DNA of 48,322 bases. Source: Alphaproteobacteria bacterium. GTDB taxonomy: Bacteria; Pseudomonadota; Alphaproteobacteria; Sphingomonadales; Kordiimonadaceae. The notes under the pieces are model-generated. The model saw nothing but the letters and a program-made list of their open reading frames with translations. It was not told where the DNA came from and made no database searches. Location: positions 1-48,322 of the forward strand of contig JAJFIU010000051.1 in the NCBI GenBank assembly GCA_021774695.1, given 5' to 3'. Every line of letters starts with the position of its first letter. Within the stretch, counting starts at the first letter, position 1. Below, one piece after another: positions 16,644 through 25,977 of the stretch. The position numbers and the translations under genes are program-made.

Positions 16644-19235
16644 TTAAAATGTTGTTCCAACGTTAAACTGTAACGTCTGGGTTCTGTCACCCAATTGTTT
16701 TCTCAAGGTTCTTGACAAATCGATCCGGAACGGTCCGAACGGCGATTGCCAAGAGAAGCCTATACCAACTGCAACCCTTGGTGACGGGCTGTCCCCGGCA
16801 ATACAATTTGTACTGAACGGGAATATAGCGTCTGGGTCCTCTATTTGCGCCGCCTCAAAGTCTTCAAACTCCGTAAGAGAAAATTCGCAATTGGGAGTAT
16901 CACTAATTTGGCCGCGGAACAAGGAACCTGCGTCAAGAAATATTGATGCATTAATTCCAGACTCTAGTGCTGCGTCTCCGAGAGGGAAGAATAGTTCCGC
17001 CCGCCCAATATAAAATGCGGTACCACCCAGCGAACTTGTCCTGCCTGTTGTGGTTCCTGAGAAGTCCCGAGGGCCGATACCGGCTACGTCAAACCCGCGG
17101 ATACGCGGTCCACCAATGTAAAACTTGTCTGCAAGCAGTACCGATTGTCCAAGACCCTCAATGAAACCGCCCTCGGCACTCAGGCGGAATGTCCACCCGC
17201 CCCAAGGCGTCCAATAGTTATCAGTGTTTACACGAGAGCGCAGGTATTTTACGTCCCCGCCTAAACCTGCGAAATCCTGACTGAAGGAGAATGAGTGGCC
17301 GCGAGTTGGACGAATGATGCTATTGCGGCTGTCGGTTCTGAGGGTGAAGCCAATGATTGACTGGAACCGTTGCCCAATCGATTCCTGAAACGAGCGGCCA
17401 AGTCCCACTGCAAGCTCAGTGTCCTGGAACGTTCCATCATCATTAGTATCGAAATCTACGTCGGTTATAGTTCCGTCGCCGTTGCGGTCAAATCGTTCCA
17501 GCAGGACAGCATCTTGTTCCGGGTCTCCGGTTAGTTGTCCCAGAATACTGGAGAAAAATTGCCCGAATGACGAAGTAAGCAAACTGCCCGGAATCTCAAC
17601 ATTGTCTCTGCGCAGTGTATAGCGTGTGGACAGTGTCCAATATTCGTTAATCGCGGCCCCCGCTCTCAACGAGAAACCAACCGAATCCTGATCAAAAGCC
17701 GCTCCAAAGTTCGAGCTATCAATTCGTCGAGCAAAAATATCAAAACCCGCGGCAATCCGCCGGCCGAGAAAGTATGGCTCGGTAAACCCAAGGTCAATCT
17801 CCTGGCGGGTTCCGGACAATCGCAGTCCTAGGCGAAGATCTTGGCCCCTTCCTTGGAAGTTTCTTTGTCTAACCGAGAAATCAAAGATGAAATTTTCCAG
17901 ACTGGAAAAACCAGCGCCAAGGTTAAGCTCGCCAGTGGCCTGTTCTTCAACGGCAACATCAAGAACTATCCGGTCTGGCTGGGAGCCTTGCAATTGTTCA
18001 ATTTCAACTTCTCGGAAGAAATCCAGTCGTTGTAATCTGTTGTCAGATCGGCTCACGAGAGCAGAGTTGAATGCGTCACCTTCCTGCAGGCGAAATTCTC
18101 GCCGTACCACACGGTCCAATGTCACTACATTACCCCGGATATTGATGCGCTCAACGTAAACCCTCGGAGCATCCAGAATTCTGAAAGTGATGTTTATCGT
18201 TCTATTTTCACGGTCCCGTTCAATCTGGGGACGTACATCGACAAATGCATAGCCCAAAAGCCCGGCGGCGTTTGATAGTTGCTCAATCGTTTTTTCGATC
18301 GCTTCTGCGTTGTAATATTGTCCCTCGCGCATCAACAAAAATGCTCGAAACAGCTGTTCATTTACGTCTCTAATCTGGCTATCAATCTCGATTTTACCGA
18401 ACGTATAAATTTCGCCTTCTTCAACAGTGAAGGTAATGAAAAAGTCTTCGCGGTCAGGGGTTAGTTCCGAGACAGCCGAAACTACCCGAAAGTCAGCATA
18501 GCCTTGGTTTAAGTAATGTTGCCTCAAGACTTGTTGGTCATAGGCGAGCCGGTCTGGATCAAAAGTGTCGTTGGAGGTGAAAAACTTCCACCAGCGAGCT
18601 TGTTTAGTGGCCAAAACGTCGCGGAGATCACCGTCGCCGTATATTTTATTGCCGAGAAAATTAATTGAACTGACTTTTGTTTTTGGACCTTCTTGAATCT
18701 CAAATACCAGGTCAACCCGGTTTTGTTCCCGCTGGACCACCTTCGGTTCAATAATAGCAGCAAAGCGACCAGAGCGCTGGTACAAGACGAGCATTCGCTG
18801 AACATCTGCTTTCACCCGTGCCCGGGTGAAAACCTGGCGCGGCCGCAGGCGCACTTCTTCGCCCAACTCTTGATTATCCAGCTTCTTATTGCCTTCAAAG
18901 ATAATACGATTGATGATCGGGTTTTCGACAACTCTTACTATCAGAATGCCGCCGCGCTCGGTTAACTCAACGTCCGAGAACAGGCCGGTAGCAAAAAGAT
19001 TTTTAAGGCTGACATCCAATGCCGTGGGGTCAAAAGGGTCACCGGGACGAACCGTCAAATAGGACGCAATCGTTTCAGGTTCAACACGTTCGTTACCAGA
19101 CACACTGATCTGTGCTATTATTGGCAACGCGGGTGGCTGTGCGGCAGCGGGTGACTGTTGCGAAAATGCGGGTGCAGCGTAGAAAAAGGAACCCAGAACA
19201 CTCAACAAAATTATGTAGGGTTTGATCATACGCAT
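16644..19235 (-). CDS. bamA: Outer membrane protein assembly factor BamA
   Basis: Central subunit of the BAM complex, which inserts beta-barrel proteins into the outer membrane. 863 residues from ATG 19235 (TTG 19250 is a possible longer start). Signal peptide about 1-25, five POTRA domains (about 38-430), then a 16-strand barrel with the lid-lock motif GGPRIRGFD near 708-716 and a C-terminal phenylalanine (NVGTTF). Odd feature: an enlarged barrel loop (about 545-610) contains two back-to-back EF-hand-like loops, DRNGDGTITDVD and DTNDDGTFQDTE (583-607). A late extracellular loop has two cysteines, about 783 and 811, that could form a disulfide. Sits between rseP and skp as usual. Confidence 0.96.
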   Translation of the reverse strand: MRMIKPYIILLSVLGSFFYAAPAFSQQSPAAAQPPALPIIAQISVSGNERVEPETIASYLTVRPGDPFDPTALDVSLKNLFATGLFSDVELTERGGILIVRVVENPIINRIIFEGNKKLDNQELGEEVRLRPRQVFTRARVKADVQRMLVLYQRSGRFAAIIEPKVVQREQNRVDLVFEIQEGPKTKVSSINFLGNKIYGDGDLRDVLATKQARWWKFFTSNDTFDPDRLAYDQQVLRQHYLNQGYADFRVVSAVSELTPDREDFFITFTVEEGEIYTFGKIEIDSQIRDVNEQLFRAFLLMREGQYYNAEAIEKTIEQLSNAAGLLGYAFVDVRPQIERDRENRTINITFRILDAPRVYVERINIRGNVVTLDRVVRREFRLQEGDAFNSALVSRSDNRLQRLDFFREVEIEQLQGSQPDRIVLDVAVEEQATGELNLGAGFSSLENFIFDFSVRQRNFQGRGQDLRLGLRLSGTRQEIDLGFTEPYFLGRRIAAGFDIFARRIDSSNFGAAFDQDSVGFSLRAGAAINEYWTLSTRYTLRRDNVEIPGSLLTSSFGQFFSSILGQLTGDPEQDAVLLERFDRNGDGTITDVDFDTNDDGTFQDTELAVGLGRSFQESIGQRFQSIIGFTLRTDSRNSIIRPTRGHSFSFSQDFAGLGGDVKYLRSRVNTDNYWTPWGGWTFRLSAEGGFIEGLGQSVLLADKFYIGGPRIRGFDVAGIGPRDFSGTTTGRTSSLGGTAFYIGRAELFFPLGDAALESGINASIFLDAGSLFRGQISDTPNCEFSLTEFEDFEAAQIEDPDAIFPFSTNCIAGDSPSPRVAVGIGFSWQSPFGPFRIDLSRTLRKQLGDRTQTLQFNVGTTF

Positions 19236-19299
19236 CAGTAATAAACTCAAGTTTCAGCCCAATCTAAATAGTCATAAGCGCGGTGGCGCTGAAATTGAC

Positions 19300-20409
19300 C
19301 TACAGCGCCATGGATTGCAAGTCATTCAAGGTCACAAACACCATAAAAATCAGTAAAAATGCCATTCCAGCAATAAAACTGGCTTCTTGAGCCTTTTTGC
19401 TAAGCGGTGAGCCCTTCACAGCCTCTAAACCAAAGAACAAAAGATGGCCGCCATCAAGTACGGGAATCGGTAAAAGGTTGACGATTCCCAGATTTAGCGA
19501 AAGAAGTGCCAAAATCCAGATAAAGTCTTGAATACTTCGATTAGCAGCCTCACCGACCATGCTGGCAATTCTTGGAGGCCCCCCCAATTCGGTGACCGAC
19601 CGCAAACCGATAACAATCTGCCCGAGGGTGGTAAACATTGTTTTGGTCATAGAGGCGGTTTGGCGTACCCCTTCCCCAAACGAATCTAGTGGCCCCAAAT
19701 CTAATCGGGTACCCGGCGACGAAGTTACCCCCAATACACCGTAGGGATATTTGTTGTCGAACCTGTCCTCGAAATAGGCAACACCCAGTGTCGCCTGAAA
19801 GTTCATAAGGCGCCCGTCACGTTCTACCTGAACCGGCACTTCGTAAGACGGCCTTAACCGAACGATGGGACCAATATCATTGAAGCGCTCGACCGATTCG
19901 CCGTTTATGCTGATAATTTTGTCACCGACCAATAATCCTGCTGACCGTGCACCAGATGTTTCGCTAAATCCGGCGATGACAGGTTCGGCGACTTGGATGC
20001 CGTATGTGTATACAAATCCTGAGAAAACCAGTGCGGCTGCCAGCAAGTTAATTGCAGGCCCTGCAAATACGATAAGGGATTTTTGCCACAGAGGTTTGAA
20101 ATGAAAACAGACCCGACGTTCCTCAGCACTTAAATCGGAGGGAATATCGCCGGGATTACTGGCTGCAGAATCATCGCCAAAAAATTTTACATATCCGCCA
20201 ATGGGGAAAGCGCCTATTTTCCAGCGCATGCCATTTTTGTCGGTTCGTCCATATATTTCTTTACCCATACCTATGGAAAAGGTGTCCACTTTCACACCAA
20301 ACATTCGGGCGACAATAAAATGACCCCACTCGTGGATAAACACCAACAATGAGAACCCGAGCAAGAATGCCGCTATGCTGAATAATATACCTGGTGCTTC
20401 AATTTCCAT
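19300..20409 (-). CDS. rseP: RseP-type site-2 membrane metalloprotease
   Basis: Intramembrane zinc protease that cleaves membrane-bound regulators such as anti-sigma factors and removes signal-peptide remnants. 369 residues. Zinc motif HEWGH (His26, Glu27, His30) lies in the first membrane helix, the second motif NLLPIPVLDGGHL (311-323) near the C-terminus, and one PDZ domain is visible between them (about 135-210; E. coli RseP has two). Four membrane segments are expected. Located between dxr and bamA, a conserved position linking it to envelope quality control; its target is not visible here. Confidence 0.95.
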   Translation of the reverse strand: MEIEAPGILFSIAAFLLGFSLLVFIHEWGHFIVARMFGVKVDTFSIGMGKEIYGRTDKNGMRWKIGAFPIGGYVKFFGDDSAASNPGDIPSDLSAEERRVCFHFKPLWQKSLIVFAGPAINLLAAALVFSGFVYTYGIQVAEPVIAGFSETSGARSAGLLVGDKIISINGESVERFNDIGPIVRLRPSYEVPVQVERDGRLMNFQATLGVAYFEDRFDNKYPYGVLGVTSSPGTRLDLGPLDSFGEGVRQTASMTKTMFTTLGQIVIGLRSVTELGGPPRIASMVGEAANRSIQDFIWILALLSLNLGIVNLLPIPVLDGGHLLFFGLEAVKGSPLSKKAQEASFIAGMAFLLIFMVFVTLNDLQSMAL

Positions 20410-20453
20410 ATCGTATTTAGCCTGCTTGTTTTACTAAATTAATCGCTTTGATG

Positions 20454-21626
20454 TCAGATTGAAATTTTTGCCACAATGGCCTTAGCAACTGCTCTTGCTT
20501 CCCTGTCCATTTCAAACACCATCGAAAGGGAATGTGGCGCTTTCATGTCTAACTTGGTTAACGCACTATGTACCACGGATGATATATCCTTGAACCCAAT
20601 CCGTTCCGCCAAGAAGGCTTCTACCGCGACCTCATTAGCAGCGTTAAGTACAATCGGCGCTGAGCCGCCATTTTTTAACGCATCCATGGCCTGTTGCAAA
20701 CAGGGAAACCTATCAAAATCGGGTTTTGCAAAGGTTAATTGCCCAATATCGGCCAGCGAGAGGCGCTCAACCGGCGCGTTGAGGCGATTTGGCCAGGATA
20801 TGGCATAAGCAATCGGCGTGCGCATATCGGGACTACCAAGCTGCGCAAGCACACTTCCATCAATATATTGAACCATCGAATGCACAACTGATTGTGGGTG
20901 AACCAATACTTCGATCTGGTCGGCCCGCACGGGAAACAAATGAAAAGCCTCAATAACCTCAAGACCCTTGTTCATCATAGTTGCCGAATCGACCGATATT
21001 TTACGCCCCATGTCCCAGTTGGGGTGTTTAACCGCTTCTGCTGGTGTTACATCTTTAAGGCAATCAGATCGTTTATTCCAAAACGGACCACCCGATGCGG
21101 TCAATATTATTTTTTCTACAGAACGGTCCGCGTTGAAGTCAAATACCTGAAAGATGGCATTATGTTCAGAATCGACCGGCAAAATAGTGGCGCCGCTATT
21201 TTGAGCTTCCTCAATCATCAGTTCCCCAGCACAAACGAGACACTCTTTGTTGGCTAGGGCAATTGTTGCGCCGCGCCTTATTCCAGCGAGTGTTGGCCGT
21301 AGTCCAGCGGCACCAACTATAGCAGCCATAACGATACTGGCATCTGCCTGAGCGGCTTCCACCAAAGCGCCCTCTCCTGCCGCAGCTTTTATCGGTTTAC
21401 CTGCAAGAGCGTCTTTCAGTTCGGAAAATTTATTGGCGTCGCCGATAACAGCAAGTTCTGCATCAAATTCAACCGCCAATTTTGCTAGTAGTTGTACATT
21501 TGAGTTTGCCGTTAGCGCTACTATTTTAAACTGATCGGGATTTCTGCGTACCAGATCAAGCGTGCTTAGCCCTACTGACCCAGTGGCGCCGAGGATTGTG
21601 ATTGTTTTCGGAGTGGAAAAACTCAT
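20454..21626 (-). CDS. dxr: 1-deoxy-D-xylulose 5-phosphate reductoisomerase
   Basis: Converts DXP to 2-C-methyl-D-erythritol 4-phosphate with NADPH, the committed step of the non-mevalonate isoprenoid pathway. 390 residues. NADPH-binding GATGSVG (13-19), ANKECLV (125-131), metal and substrate residues in PVDSEHNAIFQ (Asp152, Glu154), SGGPFW (178-183) and SVDSATMMNKGLE (Glu223). The ATG at 21626 immediately abuts the cdsA stop codon. Together with uppS it brings isoprenoid precursor supply and undecaprenyl lipid synthesis into one operon. Confidence 0.97.
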   Translation of the reverse strand: MSFSTPKTITILGATGSVGLSTLDLVRRNPDQFKIVALTANSNVQLLAKLAVEFDAELAVIGDANKFSELKDALAGKPIKAAAGEGALVEAAQADASIVMAAIVGAAGLRPTLAGIRRGATIALANKECLVCAGELMIEEAQNSGATILPVDSEHNAIFQVFDFNADRSVEKIILTASGGPFWNKRSDCLKDVTPAEAVKHPNWDMGRKISVDSATMMNKGLEVIEAFHLFPVRADQIEVLVHPQSVVHSMVQYIDGSVLAQLGSPDMRTPIAYAISWPNRLNAPVERLSLADIGQLTFAKPDFDRFPCLQQAMDALKNGGSAPIVLNAANEVAVEAFLAERIGFKDISSVVHSALTKLDMKAPHSLSMVFEMDREARAVAKAIVAKISI

Positions 21627-22463
21627 TTAACCAGACACCTTACTAAGCAACGGAACAGCCATTGCTAGTGCTACGGCTGGTGCAGCAAAAACCAAACCGT
21701 CGACACGATCAAGTATGCCGCCGTGGCCCGGGATAAGATTGCCGCTGTCCTTTGCGTTCAACGCCCGTTTTACCGCACTCTCGTAGAGATCACCAAGTTG
21801 CGCAACGACGGCCACCAATGCGCCGGCCAGCGCCATCCAAATAGGAGAACCCAATCCAAACGCTATCGAAATGACGACGGAAACTATAGCAGCCAGGACC
21901 ATGCCGCCGACTAATCCAGCCCAAGTCTTCTTTGGGCTTAGCTTCGGCGCTAGCTTAGGGCCGCCAATTCCCTTTCCAGCGAAATACCCGCCCACATCCA
22001 TTGCCCATACCGCAAAAAATAACCAGATGACCGTTAGACCATTATCATCTGTATTCCTAAGCCATGTAAGGGATACGAGAGCAAGTAACACATATGATGC
22101 GCCGACATAGGCATTGTCATTTGAGGAAGTAGTAATTGTATTTTTAGCTAGTTTTCTTGGCTGGTTACATAAAAAGACAGGTGCCTGCATGGCCACAAAA
22201 GCTAGAGGTGCGACATTAAAGTTATCCACGAAATAGGTCAGTAAAGCAGTTAAGCCGATAATGAATGCAGATCCGGTGAAAACCACTGACGGGGACTTTA
22301 CACCTGTTAAGGTGCACCATTCCCTGAACATTAACCATCCACCAACGGCTAACAGACCATAAAACCACCAGCCTCCCAGGTAAATGAAACCCAACACAAC
22401 TGGCAGCAACGCGAGCGCCGATACAATTCGCTTAAACAGATTGTCAGAGAGACCTAATGGCAT
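21627..22463 (-). CDS. cdsA: Phosphatidate cytidylyltransferase
   Basis: Makes CDP-diacylglycerol from phosphatidic acid and CTP, precursor of all major phospholipids (inner membrane). 278 residues, about eight membrane segments. The family signature lies near the C-terminus: Ser229 and KR (232-233), KD (238-239), PGHGG (246-250) and DRVD (252-255); LSPKKTWAG is at 175-183. I chose ATG 22463, just after the uppS stop, because AAGGACAG lies upstream; the open frame extends to 22544 inside uppS, with no supporting ribosome site. Confidence 0.95.
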   Translation of the reverse strand: MPLGLSDNLFKRIVSALALLPVVLGFIYLGGWWFYGLLAVGGWLMFREWCTLTGVKSPSVVFTGSAFIIGLTALLTYFVDNFNVAPLAFVAMQAPVFLCNQPRKLAKNTITTSSNDNAYVGASYVLLALVSLTWLRNTDDNGLTVIWLFFAVWAMDVGGYFAGKGIGGPKLAPKLSPKKTWAGLVGGMVLAAIVSVVISIAFGLGSPIWMALAGALVAVVAQLGDLYESAVKRALNAKDSGNLIPGHGGILDRVDGLVFAAPAVALAMAVPLLSKVSG

Positions 22464-22485
22464 GGAGTTACTGTCCTTCAACCAT

Positions 22486-23226
22486 TTAGGACCGGGCGCC
22501 AAAACGCCTGTCGCGGGACAAATAGTCTTCAACGGCACTGGCAAACGTCAGGCGGGAGAAATCGGGCCAGAGAATAGGTAGGAATAAAAACTCAGCATAG
22601 GCTGCTTGCCATAGCAAAAAGTTGGAAAGCCGTTGTTCGCCGCTTGTACGAATAATCAGGTCCGGGTCAGGAATGCCGTGGGTGAATAACGCCTGTTCCA
22701 CACTGGTTTCATCTATAGTGTCGATGCTCTGCTTCCCATCGATTACAGACTGAGCGATAGTCTTGGCAGCGTTAACTATCTCATCGCGAGATCCATAGCT
22801 GAGAGCAATAATCAGTGTAAGACGGCTGTTATTTTTTGTTTTTTCCTCCGCACCCTCAATCATATCCTGGATATCTTTGCCCAGTGCTTCTCGTCTGCCT
22901 ATAACCCGGAGATTGACGCCTTCTTTAGACAGGGTACGCACTTCTTTTTTAAGATACATGCGCAACAAACCCATAAGGTCACTGACTTCTTCTGCCGGAC
23001 GGTTCCAATTTTCAGACGAAAATGCATACAAAGTTAGATAAGAAACGCCGCTTTCTATGGCGCCCTCAATGGCTTCGCGAACAGCATCGGCGCCTTTCCG
23101 GTGCCCTTTGCTACGAGATACATTATTTTTTGTCGCCCAACGGCCGTTACCGTCCATAATGATGGCAACATGTTTCGGGGCACCAAGTGCTCCGGACTGT
23201 AATGGTGTGACTGCCTGGGTAGCCAT
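22486..23226 (-). CDS. uppS: Polyprenyl diphosphate (undecaprenyl) synthase
   Basis: Adds isopentenyl units in cis to farnesyl diphosphate to form the carrier lipid for peptidoglycan and other wall polymers. 246 residues. Signatures: AIIMDGNGRWA (21-31, catalytic Asp25), GHRKGA (41-46), YAFSSENWNRP (67-77) and the C-terminal IRTSGEQRLSNFLLWQ segment. ATG 23226 is preferred because AGGTG from the end of frr lies 7 nt upstream; a longer frame runs back into frr to 23277. Confidence 0.96.
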   Translation of the reverse strand: MATQAVTPLQSGALGAPKHVAIIMDGNGRWATKNNVSRSKGHRKGADAVREAIEGAIESGVSYLTLYAFSSENWNRPAEEVSDLMGLLRMYLKKEVRTLSKEGVNLRVIGRREALGKDIQDMIEGAEEKTKNNSRLTLIIALSYGSRDEIVNAAKTIAQSVIDGKQSIDTIDETSVEQALFTHGIPDPDLIIRTSGEQRLSNFLLWQAAYAEFLFLPILWPDFSRLTFASAVEDYLSRDRRFGARS

Positions 23227-23230
23227 CGGT

Positions 23231-23794
23231 TTACACCTGCATGATTTCTGCTTCTTTTGTGTGCAACGTTTGGTCAACGAGAGCTACAAACTTGTTGGTC
23301 AGTTCTTGAACCTCGTCCGCATACATTTTGTGGTCATCTTCACCAATTGATTTTTCTTTTTCCATACGCTTCAACGTATCCATGCCGTCGCGGCGAACAT
23401 TTCGAATTGCGATCCGGGCCTGCTCTGAATATTTTGCGGCAACTTTGGCAAGTTCCGCGCGGCGTTCCTCATTCAATTCTGGAATTGGAATGCGCACCAG
23501 TTGGCCGTCCAACATGGGGTTCAAGCCGAGGCCAGCGTTTCTAATGGCTTTTTCCACGGCCTGTCCGTTTGATTTGTCCCATACCTGCACGCATAGCATA
23601 CGAGGCTCAGGAACTGTCACTGTGCCGATTTGGTTTAGCGGCATAACGGAGCCGTAGACATCAACGGATACCGGGTCCAGCAAACTGGTAGAGGCGCGAC
23701 CTGTACGCAGGCCTGAAAATTCGGTTTTCAGCGCCTCGACGGCACCTTTCATTCTACGTTCAATATCATCCAGATCAATCTCATCACTGCTCAT
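23231..23794 (-). CDS. frr: Ribosome recycling factor
   Basis: Splits the post-termination ribosome together with EF-G. 187 residues, typical length; the three-helix bundle with inserted beta domain is recognisable from LRTGRAS (29-35), [13 protein letters not shown] (about 101-113) and RNVRRD (about 131-136). ATG 23794 overlaps the pyrH stop in an ATGA junction; pyrH-frr is a nearly universal bacterial gene pair. Confidence 0.97.
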   Translation of the reverse strand: MSSDEIDLDDIERRMKGAVEALKTEFSGLRTGRASTSLLDPVSVDVYGSVMPLNQIGTVTVPEPRMLCVQVWDKSNGQAVEKAIRNAGLGLNPMLDGQLVRIPIPELNEERRAELAKVAAKYSEQARIAIRNVRRDGMDTLKRMEKEKSIGEDDHKMYADEVQELTNKFVALVDQTLHTKEAEIMQV

Positions 23795-24522
23795 GATTGT
23801 TTCTCCTCTTCAACAACTGTGCAGGTTCCGCCGCCTTCCAGTACGTTCGTCAATTCGTCTTCGGTATGAATTGAAAAAACTACAATCGGAATATTATTTT
23901 CTCGGCATAGGGAAATTGCCGACGCATCCATAACTCGCAGGTCCTGTCGCAGAACATCCATATAGCTCAAAGTGTCGTAGCGTACGGCTGTTGGGTCGGT
24001 TTTGGGATCGGCATTATAAACACCATCAACCTGCGTGCCCTTTAACAGGGCATCACAGTTCATTTCTGCTGCGCGCAGTGCTGCCGCAGTATCAGTAGTA
24101 AAAAACGGATTTCCCGTACCGGCAGCAAAAATCACAATTCTGCCCTTTTCAAGGTGGCGGATAGCGCGCCGGCGGATGTAAGGTTCGCTTACATTTGCCA
24201 TTGGAATTGCAGAAAGTACGCGTGTATCTACTCCCACTTGCTCTAGTGCATTCTGCAAAGCTAGAGCATTCATCACAGTAGCCAGCATACCCATATGATC
24301 GGCGGTCGTGCGGTCAAGACCGGCAGCAGCGCCTTTTATGCCCCGAAAGATATTTCCGCCGCCAACAACGATGCATACTTCCACGCCAATTGCGCGGGCT
24401 TGTTTGATCTCGTTGGAAACACGAGAGGCCGTCTCTGGGTCAATGCCATATGACCCTTTACCCATCAGGGCTTCGCCGGATAGTTTCAACAAGATACGTT
24501 TGTAGCGTGGCGCTTGAGACAT
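23791..24522 (-). CDS. pyrH: Uridylate kinase
   Basis: Phosphorylates UMP to UDP in pyrimidine nucleotide synthesis; hexameric amino acid kinase fold. 243 residues. Signatures: LLKLSGEAL (11-19), VGGGNIFRG (about 53-61) and [17 protein letters not shown] (about 132-148). ATG 24522 was chosen over an in-frame TTG at 24531; GGGGAG lies about 11 nt upstream of the ATG but only 3 nt from the TTG. It opens the pyrH-to-fabZ run. The 190-nt gap before it holds the tsf terminator and AT-rich DNA in which its promoter probably lies. Confidence 0.96.
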   Translation of the reverse strand: MSQAPRYKRILLKLSGEALMGKGSYGIDPETASRVSNEIKQARAIGVEVCIVVGGGNIFRGIKGAAAGLDRTTADHMGMLATVMNALALQNALEQVGVDTRVLSAIPMANVSEPYIRRRAIRHLEKGRIVIFAAGTGNPFFTTDTAAALRAAEMNCDALLKGTQVDGVYNADPKTDPTAVRYDTLSYMDVLRQDLRVMDASAISLCRENNIPIVVFSIHTEDELTNVLEGGGTCTVVEEEKQS

Positions 24523-24663
24523 AAGCGGCAAAACTCCCCTAATATTCCCCGGACGTGCATCCAGCCTATAGTTGGCGCAGCTTATCCGCTTAGCTAGGTA
24601 TTGACCATAAGTGATTTGGCATTATTAAATAATTTTATTCAAAGAAATTGATGTTTTTGCAAC

Positions 24664-24694
24664 AAAAAAGCCCGGGCGAAAACCCGGGCTTTTT
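24664..24694 (-). terminator. Intrinsic terminator of rpsB-tsf
   Basis: An 8-bp GC-rich stem, AGCCCGGG (24669-24676) with CCCGGGCT (24683-24690), and a 6-nt loop. Read on the minus strand it is followed by a run of T (complement of the A run before 24670). It lies just past the tsf stop and separates rpsB-tsf from pyrH-frr. The plus-strand T run after it is nearly as good, so it may work both ways. Confidence 0.92.
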
Positions 24695-24713
24695 AGACAG
24701 TATATCAAAAAAA

Positions 24714-25640
24714 CTAAACGCCAGCCGCCGCGGCTACCTCAGCTGCAAAGTCGTCTTCTTTTTTCTCAAGGCCTTCGCCTACTTCCATACGAACAAATTC
24801 AACTAATTCGATGGCAGCACCAGCTTCCTCGGCTGCAGTGGCAATAACGTCAGATATTTTTGTCTCGCCGTCGATTACGAAGGTTTGGTTCAGTAGAACA
24901 ACTTCTTCCAAATATTTCTTCATGCGGCCAACAATCATTTTTTCAATGATCGCTTCTGGTTTGCCAGATTCGCGGGCTTTATCCATCTGCACTTGTTTTT
25001 CACGCTCAACCATTTCCGGATCAAGGTCGGCTTCAGAAAGAGACGCAGGATTTGCCGCAGCAATATGCATTGCTAGTTGTTTTCCTACTGCCGCAAGCGC
25101 GTCTGCTTCAGCGTCTGATTTGAGGCCAACAAGAACAGCAATTTTGCCCATGCCAGGTGCAACAGCACCGTGCACATAAGAAGCAACAAGCCCATTTTCT
25201 ACTTCGATGGTTTTTGCCCGGCGAATATTCATGTTTTCGCCGATTTTCGCGATAATTTCAGTTAGCGTTTCAGCAACTGTCTTCTCACTGCCGGGATAAA
25301 CGGCACCAGAAATCGCTTCCACGTCGTCGCCAGTTGAAAATGCCACAGACGCAATATCGGCAACAAGTCCCTGAAACTGGTCGTTGCGAGCGACAAAGTC
25401 GGTTTCCGAATTGATCTCTACCACTGTACCTTTGGTGTCGACAGTTTTCGCGGCAACCAAGCCCTCAGCAGCTACTCTGGATTGCTTCTTGCCTGCAGAT
25501 GCCAAGCCTTTGGTGCGCAGCCAGTCTATTGCGGCTTCCAGATCGCCATCATTTGCTGAAAGCGCTTTTTTACAGTCCATCATGCCTGCGCCGGATCTTT
25601 CACGCAGTTCTTTAACAAGTGCGGCGGTTACTTGTGCCAT
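24714..25640 (-). CDS. tsf: Elongation factor Ts
   Basis: Nucleotide exchange factor that regenerates EF-Tu-GTP in translation. 308 residues. The N-terminal UBA-like helix bundle ([17 protein letters not shown], then MMDCKKAL) is followed by the EF-Tu-contacting motif SETDFVARN (about 78-86) and two core subdomains. ATG 25640 follows AAGGAG at good spacing; an open frame further upstream to 25703 is noise. It is paired with rpsB, as in most bacteria. Confidence 0.97.
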   Translation of the reverse strand: MAQVTAALVKELRERSGAGMMDCKKALSANDGDLEAAIDWLRTKGLASAGKKQSRVAAEGLVAAKTVDTKGTVVEINSETDFVARNDQFQGLVADIASVAFSTGDDVEAISGAVYPGSEKTVAETLTEIIAKIGENMNIRRAKTIEVENGLVASYVHGAVAPGMGKIAVLVGLKSDAEADALAAVGKQLAMHIAAANPASLSEADLDPEMVEREKQVQMDKARESGKPEAIIEKMIVGRMKKYLEEVVLLNQTFVIDGETKISDVIATAAEEAGAAIELVEFVRMEVGEGLEKKEDDFAAEVAAAAGV

Positions 25641-25726
25641 CGATTGTCTCCTTGTGATTTTACAATCACTATTAAAAACGGGAGTTAAGTCCCCGGACAG
25701 CAATGCCCGGGGTAATTGCCAAAAGC

Positions 25727-25977
25727 TTACTCAGCGTCTTTTTTTGCAGCAGCTTTCTTAGCAGGAGCTTTCTTCGCCGCTGGCGCTTTTGCTTCTGCTT
25801 TTGTAGCAGGCTTCTTTGCAGCAGCCTTTTTAGCAGGAGCTTTTTCTTCGGCTTTCTTTGTCGCGGGCTTAGCAGCAGCCTTCTTTGCTGCCGGCTTTAC
25901 CTCAACTTTTACCGTCGCTTTTTTTGCCACTGGCTTTGCAGCTGGCTTTTCTGCTGCTTTTTTTGCAGGAGTTTTCG
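25727..25977 (-). repeat. Low-complexity Lys/Ala/Pro repeat in the 3' end of rpsB
   Basis: About 250 nt coding for imperfect repeats of the type P-A-K-K-A-A. The DNA is built from recurring GCAGC, GCTTTCTT and TTTTGC-like words on the plus strand. Such tracts can expand or contract by slippage, so tail length may vary between strains. The opposite strand carries long accidental open frames full of Ser, Phe and Cys or Ala; these are shadows. Confidence 0.8.
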
